This document shows positions 27,031-35,619 of a DNA stretch of 39,625 nucleotides, piece by piece. Numbering within the stretch: position 1 is the stretch's first letter; every line of letters starts with the position of its first letter. A model generated the notes under the pieces. That model did not search any database and was not told where the DNA came from. It saw only the letters and a list, made by a program, of their open reading frames with translations. The position numbers and the translations under genes were made by a program. This stretch comes from Propionibacteriaceae bacterium (GTDB lineage: Bacteria; Actinomycetota; Actinomycetes; Propionibacteriales; Propionibacteriaceae), in NCBI GenBank assembly GCA_031271975.1, contig JAISUR010000034.1, forward strand, positions 1 through 39,625, written 5' to 3'.

Positions 27031-28314
27031 ATGACCTCGGCCGCCATTGCCACGATCATCCTGATCGTCGTCATGGTCCTGTTCGTCACCGAAGCCCTCC
27101 CGCTGCCGGTAACGGCCCTGGCCGGGGCGCTGGCCATGTCCACCACAGGCGTGATCAGCTACAAGCAAGCATTCGCTGGATTCGCCAATGACACCTTGAT
27201 GATGGTGGTCGGGATGCTCATCATCGGCCGGGCGCTGTTCGAGTCGGGCCTGGTTTGGATTGTCGGCAAGCGCGTCGCCGCGCTCACCTGCCTCGGATCG
27301 CGCACGGCCGTGGGCGTGTTGGGCGCCGCGGTGAGCCTGCTGTCCGGCTTCATGAGCAACACATCCGTCGTCGCCGCGAGCCTCCCCCTGGCCGACTCGC
27401 TCGACCACCACACCGGAGGGCGCACCAGCAAGAGGGCCCTCGCCATGCCCATCGGAGTGGCGGCGGTGCTGGGCGGAAACCTCACTCTCGTCGGTTCCAC
27501 ACCGCAACTCGTCGCCCAGGGAATTCTGGAAGACGCCGGGCTTCCCACCCTGGGCTTTTTCACGCTGCTGCCCGGCGGCGCCATCCTGCTCGCCACGGGT
27601 TTGGCCTACTACCTGCTCGTCGGCTCGAAGTGGCTGGACCGCGCCACGGCGGGCCGCGAAACCGCCGCCGCGCCAGCGCCCACACCCGGCGAAGACGACC
27701 CTGCCCGCGGCTCCACACGCCAAATGGCGATCTGCGGCACAGTCTTCGTCTTGTGCGTCGCCGGTTTTGTCGCCGGACTGTGGACCGTGGGCACGGTCTC
27801 GATGGTCGGGGCGCTGGTCCTCGTAGTGACCAAGTGCATCAGCCTCGACTCCATCCGCCAGCATGTGTGCTGGACGACAGTGGTGATCCTGGGCGGCTCC
27901 TTGGGCCTTTCAGCCGGGCTCGACCAATCGGGTGCGGGCCAGGCCATCGCCGACAGCATCGTCGCGCTCTGCGGCGGCGACGACTCCCAGCCGTTGCTCA
28001 TCTTCGGCGCCGTGGTGTTCATCGCGGCGGCCTTGTCCAACTGCATGAGCAACACGGCCGTGGTCGCGATGCTCGCCCCCACATCCATTCACCTCGCCCA
28101 AGCGCTCAACTTCAACGTCCTCACCATGATCATCGGATTGGTGTTCGGCGCCAGCGTGTGTTTCGCCACGCCGATCGGCACCCCACCGATGACACTGACT
28201 CTCGGCGCGGGTTACCGCTTCCGCGAATACCTCCGCATCGGCTCCCCCCTCTGCGTCCTCCTGACCGCCCTGACGGTCGTCATCGTGCCGCTCATCTACT
28301 CGGCGGCGCCATGA
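27031..28314 (+). CDS. SLC13/DASS-family anion permease (first of two in the operon)
   Basis: A 427-residue membrane protein with about 11 helices, in the divalent-anion/sodium symporter superfamily. Both SNT sodium/substrate motifs are intact: FMSNTSVVA (SNT 109-111) and NCMSNTAVVAM (SNT 340-342). They sit in two inverted halves, with GNLTLVGSTPQLVAQ and TPIGTPPMTL loops that resemble substrate sites. It probably imports an organic anion with sodium. It is the first gene of the operon; ATG 27031 has AAGGGAGA 5 nt upstream. Substrate identity is unknown, but the downstream CoA-activation genes suggest a carboxylate. Confidence 0.88.
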   Translation: MTSAAIATIILIVVMVLFVTEALPLPVTALAGALAMSTTGVISYKQAFAGFANDTLMMVVGMLIIGRALFESGLVWIVGKRVAALTCLGSRTAVGVLGAAVSLLSGFMSNTSVVAASLPLADSLDHHTGGRTSKRALAMPIGVAAVLGGNLTLVGSTPQLVAQGILEDAGLPTLGFFTLLPGGAILLATGLAYYLLVGSKWLDRATAGRETAAAPAPTPGEDDPARGSTRQMAICGTVFVLCVAGFVAGLWTVGTVSMVGALVLVVTKCISLDSIRQHVCWTTVVILGGSLGLSAGLDQSGAGQAIADSIVALCGGDDSQPLLIFGAVVFIAAALSNCMSNTAVVAMLAPTSIHLAQALNFNVLTMIIGLVFGASVCFATPIGTPPMTLTLGAGYRFREYLRIGSPLCVLLTALTVVIVPLIYSAAP

Positions 28315-28334
28315 CGTGCCGGGCACAGGAGGCA

Positions 28335-28376
28335 TTGCGGATGTCCGCAACCACATCGAAACCGGCCTCAAGCCGG
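28335..28376 (+). promoter_or_regulatory. Two small stem-loops between the transporter and fixA
   Basis: TTGCGGA-TG-TCCGCAA (28335-28350) and CCGGC-CTCAA-GCCGG (28362-28376) are perfect inverted repeats in the 79-bp gap. No T-tract follows and the fixA Shine-Dalgarno sequence lies just downstream. They may set the relative expression of transporter and fix genes by processing or attenuation. Confidence 0.45.
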
Positions 28377-28393
28377 AGTGAAGGAGAGAAACC

Positions 28394-29155
28394 ATGACCG
28401 ACGTCATTGTCGGATGCAAATGGGTGTTGGATGAGGCCGACGTGCGTGTCCAAGCCGACCAGAGCGTCGACTTCAGCCTCGCCAAGTCAAAGATCAGCGA
28501 GTACGACAAGAACGCCATCGAGGCGGCCGTGCAGTTGGCCCAGCAGTTGGGCGGCAAGGCCGTTGGTGTGACCGCCGGCCCCGCCACCGCCAAGAAGGCG
28601 CTCACCGAAGCGCTGACCCGCGGCCTCGACGAAGCCGTCCTGGTGGACACCGGCGATGCCGGCTCCAGCGCGCAGATCGCGGCGCAAGTGCTCGCCGCTG
28701 AGGCCCGCGAGCGGGGCGCCGAACTCATCGTGGTGGCCGAAGGCTCCAGCGACGACTACGCCCGCCAGACGCCGTCCCGAGCTGGGGCGATCCTGGATTG
28801 GCCGGTAGTGACGGCCGTGAGCGGTTTCGCCGCCGCGGAAGGCCAGTTGAAGGTCTCGCGCGCCGCCGACGACGCCGTCCAGGAGCTCACCGTGACGCTC
28901 CCGGCGGTCATATCTGTGCTTCCGGAGGCCTGCGACGCTCCTATCCCGAGCCTCAAGGCAGCTCTCGCCGCCAAGAAGAAGCCCGCTTCGGAGCAGTCCG
29001 GCGCCGACCTCGGCGTCACGCCAGTGGCGAACGCCACCACGACGTCCGTCACCGGCTACGCCAGCGAGCGCCAGTGCGTTCTCGTCGAAGGCGACTCGAT
29101 GGCCGAGAAGGCGGCCAAGCTCGCCGCAATCCTCAAGAAGGAAGGGGTCCTGTGA
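28394..29155 (+). CDS. fixA: Electron-transfer flavoprotein beta-type subunit FixA
   Basis: A 253-residue ETF-beta family protein, the size of E. coli FixA (256). With FixB it forms a flavin heterodimer that takes electrons from NADH and passes them to FixC/FixX. Conserved segments are VIVGCKWVLDEADVRV at the start, ISEYDKNAIEAAVQL, GLDEAVLVD and GAILDWPVVTAVSG. ATG 28394 has AAGGAGAG upstream. The stop overlaps the fixB ATG (TGATG), indicating coupling. The full fixABCX set in one operon points to the Fix branch rather than ordinary beta-oxidation ETF. Confidence 0.94.
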   Translation: MTDVIVGCKWVLDEADVRVQADQSVDFSLAKSKISEYDKNAIEAAVQLAQQLGGKAVGVTAGPATAKKALTEALTRGLDEAVLVDTGDAGSSAQIAAQVLAAEARERGAELIVVAEGSSDDYARQTPSRAGAILDWPVVTAVSGFAAAEGQLKVSRAADDAVQELTVTLPAVISVLPEACDAPIPSLKAALAAKKKPASEQSGADLGVTPVANATTTSVTGYASERQCVLVEGDSMAEKAAKLAAILKKEGVL

Positions 29156-30060
29156 TGACCAAAATCCATGTCTATGCGTCCAGCCCGGAACTCGCCGCTG
29201 AAGCCATCACGGCCGCAGCCGCCTTCGGGGCCCAGCCGGCGCTCATCCTCACCGGCAACCAGAACCCGGCTGACTTCGCCGAACTGGGCTTTTCCGAGAT
29301 CGTCCACTTGACCGGAGCCAATCCGCTGCCGGAGTGCTACGCCAAGCAGATCGCCACTGCCCTGCGCGCCGACGATTCGCAGCTCTTCCTGGTGCCCGGC
29401 GACCTGACCGGCCGCGACATCGCCGCGCGGGTCGCGGGTTACCTCGGCTGCCCGATGGTCTCCGAGGCCTTCGACTTGGCAGCTGGCCCGGACGCGATCC
29501 AAGCCAGCCGGCTCACCTACGGCGGCGCCGTGGTGCAACGCCAGCAGATCACCGGCCGGGCCGTCGTGTCCATCGCGCCGGGTGCCTTCGAGGCCGCCGC
29601 TCCCAGCGGGGCAGCCGCGCCCGTGAAGACGATCGACGGTGGTTCTGACGACCGCGTCACGCTGGTCGCCACCCATCCCAAGGAGCAGGGAGCTGTCGAC
29701 CTGACCAAGGCCGACAAGGTCGTCTGCGTCGGCATGGGCTTCTCCGCGAAAGAGGAGTTGGACACCGCTTACCGGCTCGCCAAGGCGCTGGGCGCTGAGG
29801 TGGGCTGCACCCGCCCGCTGGCCGAAACCAACCACTGGTTCCCCGGCTACATCGGGATTTCCGGCGACCAGATCGCGCCCAAGCTCTACTTCTCGCTGGG
29901 CGTCTCTGGCCAGGTCCAGCACACCGTGGGCATCCGCGGGGCCAAGCTCGTCGTAGCTTGCTCCAAAGACGCCGCCGCACCGATCTTCCAGAACTGCGAC
30001 TACGGCGTTGTCGGCGACTTGTTCGAGTTGACCGAGGCCCTTCTCCCGCAGCTCTCCTGA
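29155..30060 (+). CDS. fixB: Electron-transfer flavoprotein alpha-type subunit FixB
   Basis: A 301-residue ETF-alpha family protein (E. coli FixB is 313). The N-terminal domain leads to the conserved C-terminal FAD-binding half: KADKVVCVGMGFSAKEEL, GCTRPLAETNHWFP, GISGDQIAPKLYFSLGVSGQVQHTVGI and VVACSKDAAAPIFQNCDYGVVGDLFEL. The last of these is the classic ETF-alpha signature with the FAD-contacting serine/glutamine. ATG 29155 overlaps the fixA stop by one base. A larger upstream extension in the same frame lies wholly within fixA and is not coding. Confidence 0.95.
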   Translation: MTKIHVYASSPELAAEAITAAAAFGAQPALILTGNQNPADFAELGFSEIVHLTGANPLPECYAKQIATALRADDSQLFLVPGDLTGRDIAARVAGYLGCPMVSEAFDLAAGPDAIQASRLTYGGAVVQRQQITGRAVVSIAPGAFEAAAPSGAAAPVKTIDGGSDDRVTLVATHPKEQGAVDLTKADKVVCVGMGFSAKEELDTAYRLAKALGAEVGCTRPLAETNHWFPGYIGISGDQIAPKLYFSLGVSGQVQHTVGIRGAKLVVACSKDAAAPIFQNCDYGVVGDLFELTEALLPQLS

Positions 30061-30092
30061 GCTGCGCGACACCTGCAAACAGAAAGGCAGTA

Positions 30093-31349
30093 ATGCAAGA
30101 AAACCTGATAACTGAGCGCTTCGGACCCCTGCAGGGTGTCCGGGTGCTGCTGACCGGCGTGGCATTCGCCGGTCCCTTCGCCGCCCGGTGGCTGGGCGAC
30201 TGGGGAGCCGAGATCATCAAGGTCGAGATCCCCGAAGCCGGCGACACTTCCCGCATCGGCAAGCGCGTCGAAGGCGGCGTGGTGCCGAAGTGGATCAGCT
30301 TGGGCCGCAACATGAACAGCTTCGAGTTCTCGATGAACTTCACCAAGAACCCGGAGTCCAAAGAGGTCTTCATGGACCTCATCAAGCAGTGCGACATCTG
30401 GATCAACTCCGTGCCGAACATCGGCAAGCACGGCGCCACCGACGAGCTTTGCCTCGAACTGAACCCGAAGCTCGTCATCGTCCACATCACCGGCTATGGC
30501 CTGCCGCAGAACGGCGGGGAAGAGCGCCTGCTGGGCCGGCCGTGCGTCGACCCGGTGGCCCAGGCATTCAGCGGCCTTGCCGCCATGCAGGGCATGCCCG
30601 ACGGGCCGTACCTGACCGCCAATCCGATCGGCGCGGACATCGTGTCGGCTCACCAAGCGGCGGCCGCCGCGTTGGCGGGCTACATTTCCGCCGAGCGCAC
30701 GGGCAAGGGCCAAGTCATCGACCTGGCCATGTACGAGTCGGCGGCCTACTTCCAGAGCTACCACTGGTGCTCGCAGCTCAACGGCGAAGGCCTGTACAAG
30801 CGGACCGGCCCGTTGAACCCGACTTGGTATCCGTTCGGCTACTACGAATGCGGCGACGGCCGCTCGGTCGCCGTCGGCGTGTGGGGGCTGAACGTCTGGA
30901 AGAAGTTCACCAACCTCATGGGAGTCACGGAAGAGGACTTCCCCTACATGGCGGTCTGCGGGCAGGACGACAAGGAGAAGGTCCAGACCATGGACCTGAT
31001 CTGGAAGAAGTACCTGGCCGACCACACCGCCAAGGAAGTCGAGTCGGAGTTCTTGGAGCTGGGCATCCCGGTTTCCATGATCAACAACGCCAACGACGCT
31101 TTCGAGCATCCGCACTGGCAGGCCCGCCACGACTTCATCACCTACCAGGACGTCACGACAGGCCGTGACTTCTACGACATCGCCACGGCTCCCAAGTTCA
31201 TGGGCACGCCGTGCGACACCTACAAGGGTGGCCCGCTGCTGGGCCAAGAGACCGACCAGGTTCTCAAGGACATCTTGGGTTATGACGACGCCAAGGTGGC
31301 AGCCCTCAAACAGGCCGGCGCGGTAGCGGCGTCTTTGACGACCAAGTGA
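30093..31349 (+). CDS. caiB: Class III CoA-transferase, CaiB-like
   Basis: A 418-residue family III CoA-transferase. CaiB moves CoA between carnitine, crotonobetaine and butyrobetaine. Similarity includes FGPLQGVRVLLTG, WGAEIIKVEIPEAGDTSRI, NPKLVIVHITGYG, AQAFSGLAAMQG and GKGQVIDLAMYES. The catalytic aspartate is D182 in IGADIVSAHQ, aligned with Asp169 of E. coli CaiB. AGAAAGG precedes the ATG. Context (caiA, caiC, fixABCX) supports a CaiB-type role, but CaiD, CaiE and CaiT are missing, so carnitine itself is not assured as substrate. Confidence 0.85.
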   Translation: MQENLITERFGPLQGVRVLLTGVAFAGPFAARWLGDWGAEIIKVEIPEAGDTSRIGKRVEGGVVPKWISLGRNMNSFEFSMNFTKNPESKEVFMDLIKQCDIWINSVPNIGKHGATDELCLELNPKLVIVHITGYGLPQNGGEERLLGRPCVDPVAQAFSGLAAMQGMPDGPYLTANPIGADIVSAHQAAAAALAGYISAERTGKGQVIDLAMYESAAYFQSYHWCSQLNGEGLYKRTGPLNPTWYPFGYYECGDGRSVAVGVWGLNVWKKFTNLMGVTEEDFPYMAVCGQDDKEKVQTMDLIWKKYLADHTAKEVESEFLELGIPVSMINNANDAFEHPHWQARHDFITYQDVTTGRDFYDIATAPKFMGTPCDTYKGGPLLGQETDQVLKDILGYDDAKVAALKQAGAVAASLTTK

Positions 31350-31380
31350 TCCGGCCAACCAACAACAAGAAGGAAACAAA

Positions 31381-32517
31381 ATGCAATTGACCGAAAACCA
31401 AGAGATGTACTTGAACATCTTGAACGAGTTCATCGAGCAAGAGGTGCAGCCGCGTCTCAAGGAGCTCGACAACGTTGACGAGTATCCGAAGTGGATGCAG
31501 GAGCGGCTTGCCGAACTCGGCTTCACCCGCCTGGTCGCTCCGGAAGAGCACGGTGGCCTGGGCGAGTCGATGACAACGCTGCTGCTGCTGGTCATGCGGG
31601 CCACCGAGGTGAACAACACGCTCGGTTCGCTGCTGAACTGCTCCAACAACGCCAACAAGCTGCTCAGCTTCGCCAACGAGCAGATGATCGAGAAGTACAT
31701 TCCGCAGATCATCGAGCAGGGCCGCTTCATGGGCATGGCCTACACCGAGGCGGGCGCCGGTTCGGACTCCAAAGCCGTGCAGACCACGGCCGTCCGCGAC
31801 GGCGACGAATGGGTCATCAACGGCACCAAGATGTTCATCTCCTACCGTTCCGCGTGCTCCTGCTGGCAGGTCAGCGCCAAGACGGTTGACGAGAATGGCG
31901 TCGAGGGCGTGAGCGTCTTCCTGGTCGACGCCAACGCTCCCGGTGTGAGCTACGGCGAGCACTTCAACAAGTTCGGCTGGAACGGCTCGGACACCGGCGA
32001 GGTGTTCTTCAAGGATTGCCGCGTGCCGGCCTGGGCACTGTGCGGCGAAATCAACAAGGGCCTGCACATCTCGTTGAGCACCCTTGACGGCGCCCGCCTG
32101 CTGATCGGCGCCCGCGCTGTCGGCTACGCCCAGGGCGCTTTCGACAAGGCCTATGAGTACGCGTCGCAGCGCGAGCAGTTCGGCCGCAAGCTGACCGAGT
32201 TCCAGGTCATCCAGCACTACTTCGCCGACATGTACGCCGCCATCGAGGTTTGCCGGGGCTACGTCCTGCACCTGGCCGCCGAGTTGGACGCCGGCCGTTC
32301 GATCGGCAAGGGCGGTTCTGTCGCCAAGCTCAAGTGCACCACGATGGCCCAGGATGTCACCCAGCGCGCGATGGAGATCTGCGGCGGCATGGGCTTGCTG
32401 CGCGAGTTCGGCCTGGCCCGCTACTACGAGGACACCTGCGTGATCATCACCGGTGAGGGCACCTCCGAAATCCAGAAGAACATCATCTTCAAGTCGATCG
32501 CCAAAGAGCGCAGGTGA
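31381..32517 (+). CDS. caiA: Acyl-CoA dehydrogenase/reductase, CaiA-like
   Basis: A 378-residue flavoprotein of the acyl-CoA dehydrogenase family, near the 380 residues of E. coli CaiA (crotonobetainyl-CoA reductase). It has the FAD-binding block FMGMAYTEAGAGSDSKAVQTTA, the substrate loop INGTKMFISYRSAC, RQ-type dimer contacts (YASQREQFGRKLTEFQVIQ) and the C-terminal GGMGLLREFGLARYYED region. E359 in TGEGTSEIQ takes the position of the catalytic base in medium-chain enzymes. With FixABCX as electron partner it probably reduces an enoyl-CoA, although oxidation is also possible. AAGGAA precedes the ATG. Confidence 0.87.
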   Translation: MQLTENQEMYLNILNEFIEQEVQPRLKELDNVDEYPKWMQERLAELGFTRLVAPEEHGGLGESMTTLLLLVMRATEVNNTLGSLLNCSNNANKLLSFANEQMIEKYIPQIIEQGRFMGMAYTEAGAGSDSKAVQTTAVRDGDEWVINGTKMFISYRSACSCWQVSAKTVDENGVEGVSVFLVDANAPGVSYGEHFNKFGWNGSDTGEVFFKDCRVPAWALCGEINKGLHISLSTLDGARLLIGARAVGYAQGAFDKAYEYASQREQFGRKLTEFQVIQHYFADMYAAIEVCRGYVLHLAAELDAGRSIGKGGSVAKLKCTTMAQDVTQRAMEICGGMGLLREFGLARYYEDTCVIITGEGTSEIQKNIIFKSIAKERR

Positions 32518-32522
32518 GCACG

Positions 32523-33974
32523 ATGGCAACAACAACTCTCGAAGCGCCGGCGCCCGGAAAGACGCCCGCCGCGATTGACACCAAGAAGGTCATCTGGGGC
32601 GTGGCCGCGCTGGTTGTGGCGATCGGCCTGTCCCTGGTGCCGCCGCCTGGCGACCTGACCGATTCCAGCATGCGCGTGCTCGGCATCCTCGCCGGCGCGG
32701 TGCTGCTGTGGGCCGGCCGGGTGTTCCACGAGGCCGCGATCGCGGTCCTGATGAGCACGCTGTTCGTCGTCGCCGCCCAGGTCAAGATCACCGAGTCCTT
32801 CAGCGCCTTCTCCGGGACGACCTTCTGGCTCCTGGTGGCCGCTTTCGCCCTGGGTGCGGCGGTCAAGGAGTGCGGCCTGTTGGAGCGCATCTCGATCAAC
32901 CTGCTGCGGATGTTCCCGAAGAGCTACGCGGGCCAGATTCTCGGCCTGCTGACCGTCACCACGGTGACCTCTCCGATCATCCCCAGCAAGGCCGCCAAGT
33001 GCTCGATCCTGTCGCCGCTGGTCCGCGGCATGAGCGACGCTTCCGGCTACAAGCCGGAGAGCAAGCCGGCCACCGGGTTCTTCCTGTCCTACTATGCGGC
33101 GACGTGCTTCTCGCCGGCGATGTTCATTTCGGCATCGGTGACGACGGCAGCCCTGGTGGGCCTGTACAGCGACGACATCCAGGCCGAGTACGGCTTCCTG
33201 AAGTGGATGCTGTGCGCGCTGCCTTGGATCGTGCTGATCTTCATCGGCCACTTCTTCTACATTTCGCGGACGTACAAGCCCGCGGAGGCGACGAAGGTCG
33301 ACTCGCAGTACCTGAACCAGCGCCACGCCGAGTTGGGCCGCTGGAGCGCCAAGGAGAAGATCATGGGCGTCATCATGGTGCTCACCATCGCCATTTGGGT
33401 CTTCAAGGGCCAGTTGGGCGTCCCGGAATACGCCGCGGCGTTGTTCGCGTTGGTCGCCTCGCTCGTTTTCGGCATCCTGCCGATCAACAAGTGGCGCACC
33501 TCGGTGGCCTGGGAGACGCTGATCTTCATCGGCTGCTGCGTGTCGCTGTCCGCCGTGCTGCCCGCGGTTGGCATCACGGATTGGCTGGTGGCGACCGTCG
33601 GCCCGTACACCGAGGGCTTCTTTGGTCAGCCGTTGTTGCTCATTCCGGTGCTCGCGGTCATGACCCTCTTGGTACGATTCCTCATATTGTCGGAGATCGG
33701 CTTCTTGACGGTCTTCACCGCCTTCCTGTTCCCGTTGGCGACGGCAGCTGGGGTCAACCCGTGGGTCATCGGGTTCATCCTCAACGCCTTCGTCATCGGC
33801 TGGTTCATTCCGTACCAGAGCTCGGTCTACCTGACGGCGATCCACGCCGCCGGCGAAGGCTGGGTGACGGAGAAGGCGACAACTCGCTATTGCTACATCT
33901 ATTGCGCGATCGGGTTGGTGGCCATGTTGATCACCTACCCGATCTGGCAGGCGATGGGCATCTGGGCGGCCTAG
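32523..33974 (+). CDS. DASS/CitT-like anion transporter (second), with altered SNT motifs
   Basis: A 483-residue membrane protein with about 12-13 helices, in the CitT-like branch of the DASS superfamily. A long N-terminal cytoplasmic tail rich in A/P/T precedes helix 1. The first SNT motif position reads IIPSKAAKCSIL, with S155-K156-A157 instead of SNT, and the second region reads FIPYQSSVYLT. Replacement of a sodium-site asparagine by lysine suggests a sodium-independent exchanger; this is inference. ATG 32523, with AGGTGAG upstream and 5 nt after the caiA stop, is preferred over an in-frame GTG at 32514 that overlaps that stop. Confidence 0.85.
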   Translation: MATTTLEAPAPGKTPAAIDTKKVIWGVAALVVAIGLSLVPPPGDLTDSSMRVLGILAGAVLLWAGRVFHEAAIAVLMSTLFVVAAQVKITESFSAFSGTTFWLLVAAFALGAAVKECGLLERISINLLRMFPKSYAGQILGLLTVTTVTSPIIPSKAAKCSILSPLVRGMSDASGYKPESKPATGFFLSYYAATCFSPAMFISASVTTAALVGLYSDDIQAEYGFLKWMLCALPWIVLIFIGHFFYISRTYKPAEATKVDSQYLNQRHAELGRWSAKEKIMGVIMVLTIAIWVFKGQLGVPEYAAALFALVASLVFGILPINKWRTSVAWETLIFIGCCVSLSAVLPAVGITDWLVATVGPYTEGFFGQPLLLIPVLAVMTLLVRFLILSEIGFLTVFTAFLFPLATAAGVNPWVIGFILNAFVIGWFIPYQSSVYLTAIHAAGEGWVTEKATTRYCYIYCAIGLVAMLITYPIWQAMGIWAA

Positions 33975-34011
33975 CACCGCACTCTAGTAGGTAAGAAACG
34001 AGGTGATTTGA

Positions 34012-35586
34012 ATGTTCTCGATGAGGTCTCTCCTCATACGCAACGCCACCACGGTGCCTGATCGGTTGGCCGTAGTGGGGGCGACTGGCGCCTTGACCTG
34101 GCGCGAGTTGGACATTCGCAGCAATCGCCTCGCCAACGCCCTGATGTCGCTGGGCGTCGGACGGGGAGACCGGGTCGCGATCCTGTGGCCCAACAGCGCC
34201 GAGTGGATGGTGGTCTGGTCAGCCTGCCACAAGCTCGGAGTTGCCGCACTCCCCGTCAACGCCCGGCTCCTGCCCGCGGAGATGGCACAGTTGATGCGGC
34301 TGGCTCAGGCGACAACTCTGTTCTGCGGAGACCGCTTTGCGGAAGCCGCCGACGAGGTTGCCGCCGCCACCGACATCAAGTGGTGCGTCTCCGAATCCGG
34401 CTTGGCCGGAAGCTCGGCCGCCCGAACGATGAGCCTAGAGCAACTCATCGCGATGGGCGGCCGGGCTGAGCCGCCAGTTTCCCCTGACCCGGACGACGAA
34501 TCCACGGTGTTGTTCACCAGCGGCACGACCGGCTACTCCAAGGCGGTGGTCCGCACCCAAGCGATGACGGTCGGCCTGGCGCTGGCTCTCGCCATCGAGA
34601 ACGAGAACGCGTCCACGCCGGAAGTCCTGGTGACCGCCGCTCCGCTGTACCACACCGGCGGGCTGGTTGGCGTGCTGAAGATGTGCGCGCTGGCCGGGAC
34701 GCTGGTGTTCGCCGAACGCCTGGATCCCCCGGTCATATTGAGCCTGATTGAGCAGTACCAGGCGACGCAGATCATGCTGCTCCCCCCAGTGGCTTATTGC
34801 CGGCTGACCAAGTCGCAGCCCGGGCGGCAATTCAAGTCCGTGCGCGAGGTGTTCATTTCCGCCGGCCGTTGCTCCATGCCGCTGGCCCACTCGATATTCG
34901 ACCTTTTCCCCAACGCCAGGCTGCGCTTCACCTACGGATCCACCGAGGCCGCCTCAGTGACTGGGATCACGTTGGGCCGAGAAGAACTGCTCGCCGACCC
35001 CAGGCTGATCGAGACCGTCGGCCGGCCGATCGTCCCCGTCGAGATTCGCCTGGTGGGCGAAGACGGGCGCGACGTGGCCGTCGGCGAAGTCGGCGAAGCC
35101 TGGATCCGTTCCCCGCTGGCATTTCACGGATACTTGGGGCAAACCCACACCGACGCGCCTGCCGACAACCCCGACTGCGCCGTCATCACCGACGGCTGGT
35201 ATCACTCTGGAGATTTGCTCCGCCGCGACGAGCGGGGCTACTACTACGTCGCCGACCGCCGCCAGGACTTGATCAAGACCGGAGGCGAGAACGTCTTCTC
35301 ACAAGAGGTGGAACAGGCGCTGCTGGAGAACCCGCTGGTCCAGGCCTGCGCCGTCGTCGGCATTCCCGACCGCCGCTTTGAAGAGGCGGTGGCCGCCGCG
35401 GTGGTCCCCCACCCCGGAGCGGCGTTGACCGCCGCGGACTTGGTTGCCTGGTGCCAAGGCAATCTGGCTGGGTACAAACGCCCGCGCCACTGGGCCATCG
35501 TCGCAGAGCTCCCCGTCAACAGTGTCGGGAAAGTCCAAAAGAACGTCCTGCGGGAAAACGCGAAGACGTATTTCACCGCCATGTGA
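34012..35586 (+). CDS. caiC: AMP-dependent acyl-CoA ligase, CaiC-like
   Basis: A 524-residue adenylate-forming ligase that activates a carboxylic acid to its CoA thioester with ATP. Conserved motifs are VLFTSGTTGYSKAVVRTQ (P-loop A3), APLYHTGGL, FTYGSTEAASVTG (A5), WYHSGDLLRRDERGYYYVADRRQD (A7/A8), IKTGGENVFSQEVE and PVNSVGKVQKNVL with the catalytic lysine (A10). E. coli CaiC is 517 residues and supplies betainyl-CoA; here the acid is unknown. GAGGTGA lies upstream of the ATG. It is followed by fixC with a 33-bp gap. Confidence 0.86.
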   Translation: MFSMRSLLIRNATTVPDRLAVVGATGALTWRELDIRSNRLANALMSLGVGRGDRVAILWPNSAEWMVVWSACHKLGVAALPVNARLLPAEMAQLMRLAQATTLFCGDRFAEAADEVAAATDIKWCVSESGLAGSSAARTMSLEQLIAMGGRAEPPVSPDPDDESTVLFTSGTTGYSKAVVRTQAMTVGLALALAIENENASTPEVLVTAAPLYHTGGLVGVLKMCALAGTLVFAERLDPPVILSLIEQYQATQIMLLPPVAYCRLTKSQPGRQFKSVREVFISAGRCSMPLAHSIFDLFPNARLRFTYGSTEAASVTGITLGREELLADPRLIETVGRPIVPVEIRLVGEDGRDVAVGEVGEAWIRSPLAFHGYLGQTHTDAPADNPDCAVITDGWYHSGDLLRRDERGYYYVADRRQDLIKTGGENVFSQEVEQALLENPLVQACAVVGIPDRRFEEAVAAAVVPHPGAALTAADLVAWCQGNLAGYKRPRHWAIVAELPVNSVGKVQKNVLRENAKTYFTAM

Positions 35587-35619
35587 GCGGACGAAAGACA
35601 ACGAAGAAAGGAATATGGA

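Noticed and set aside
28325-28342. GGCAC followed by TTGC upstream of fixA as a second -24/-12 promoter.
   Set aside because: The GG to GC separation is 13 bp rather than 10, which sigma-54 does not tolerate.
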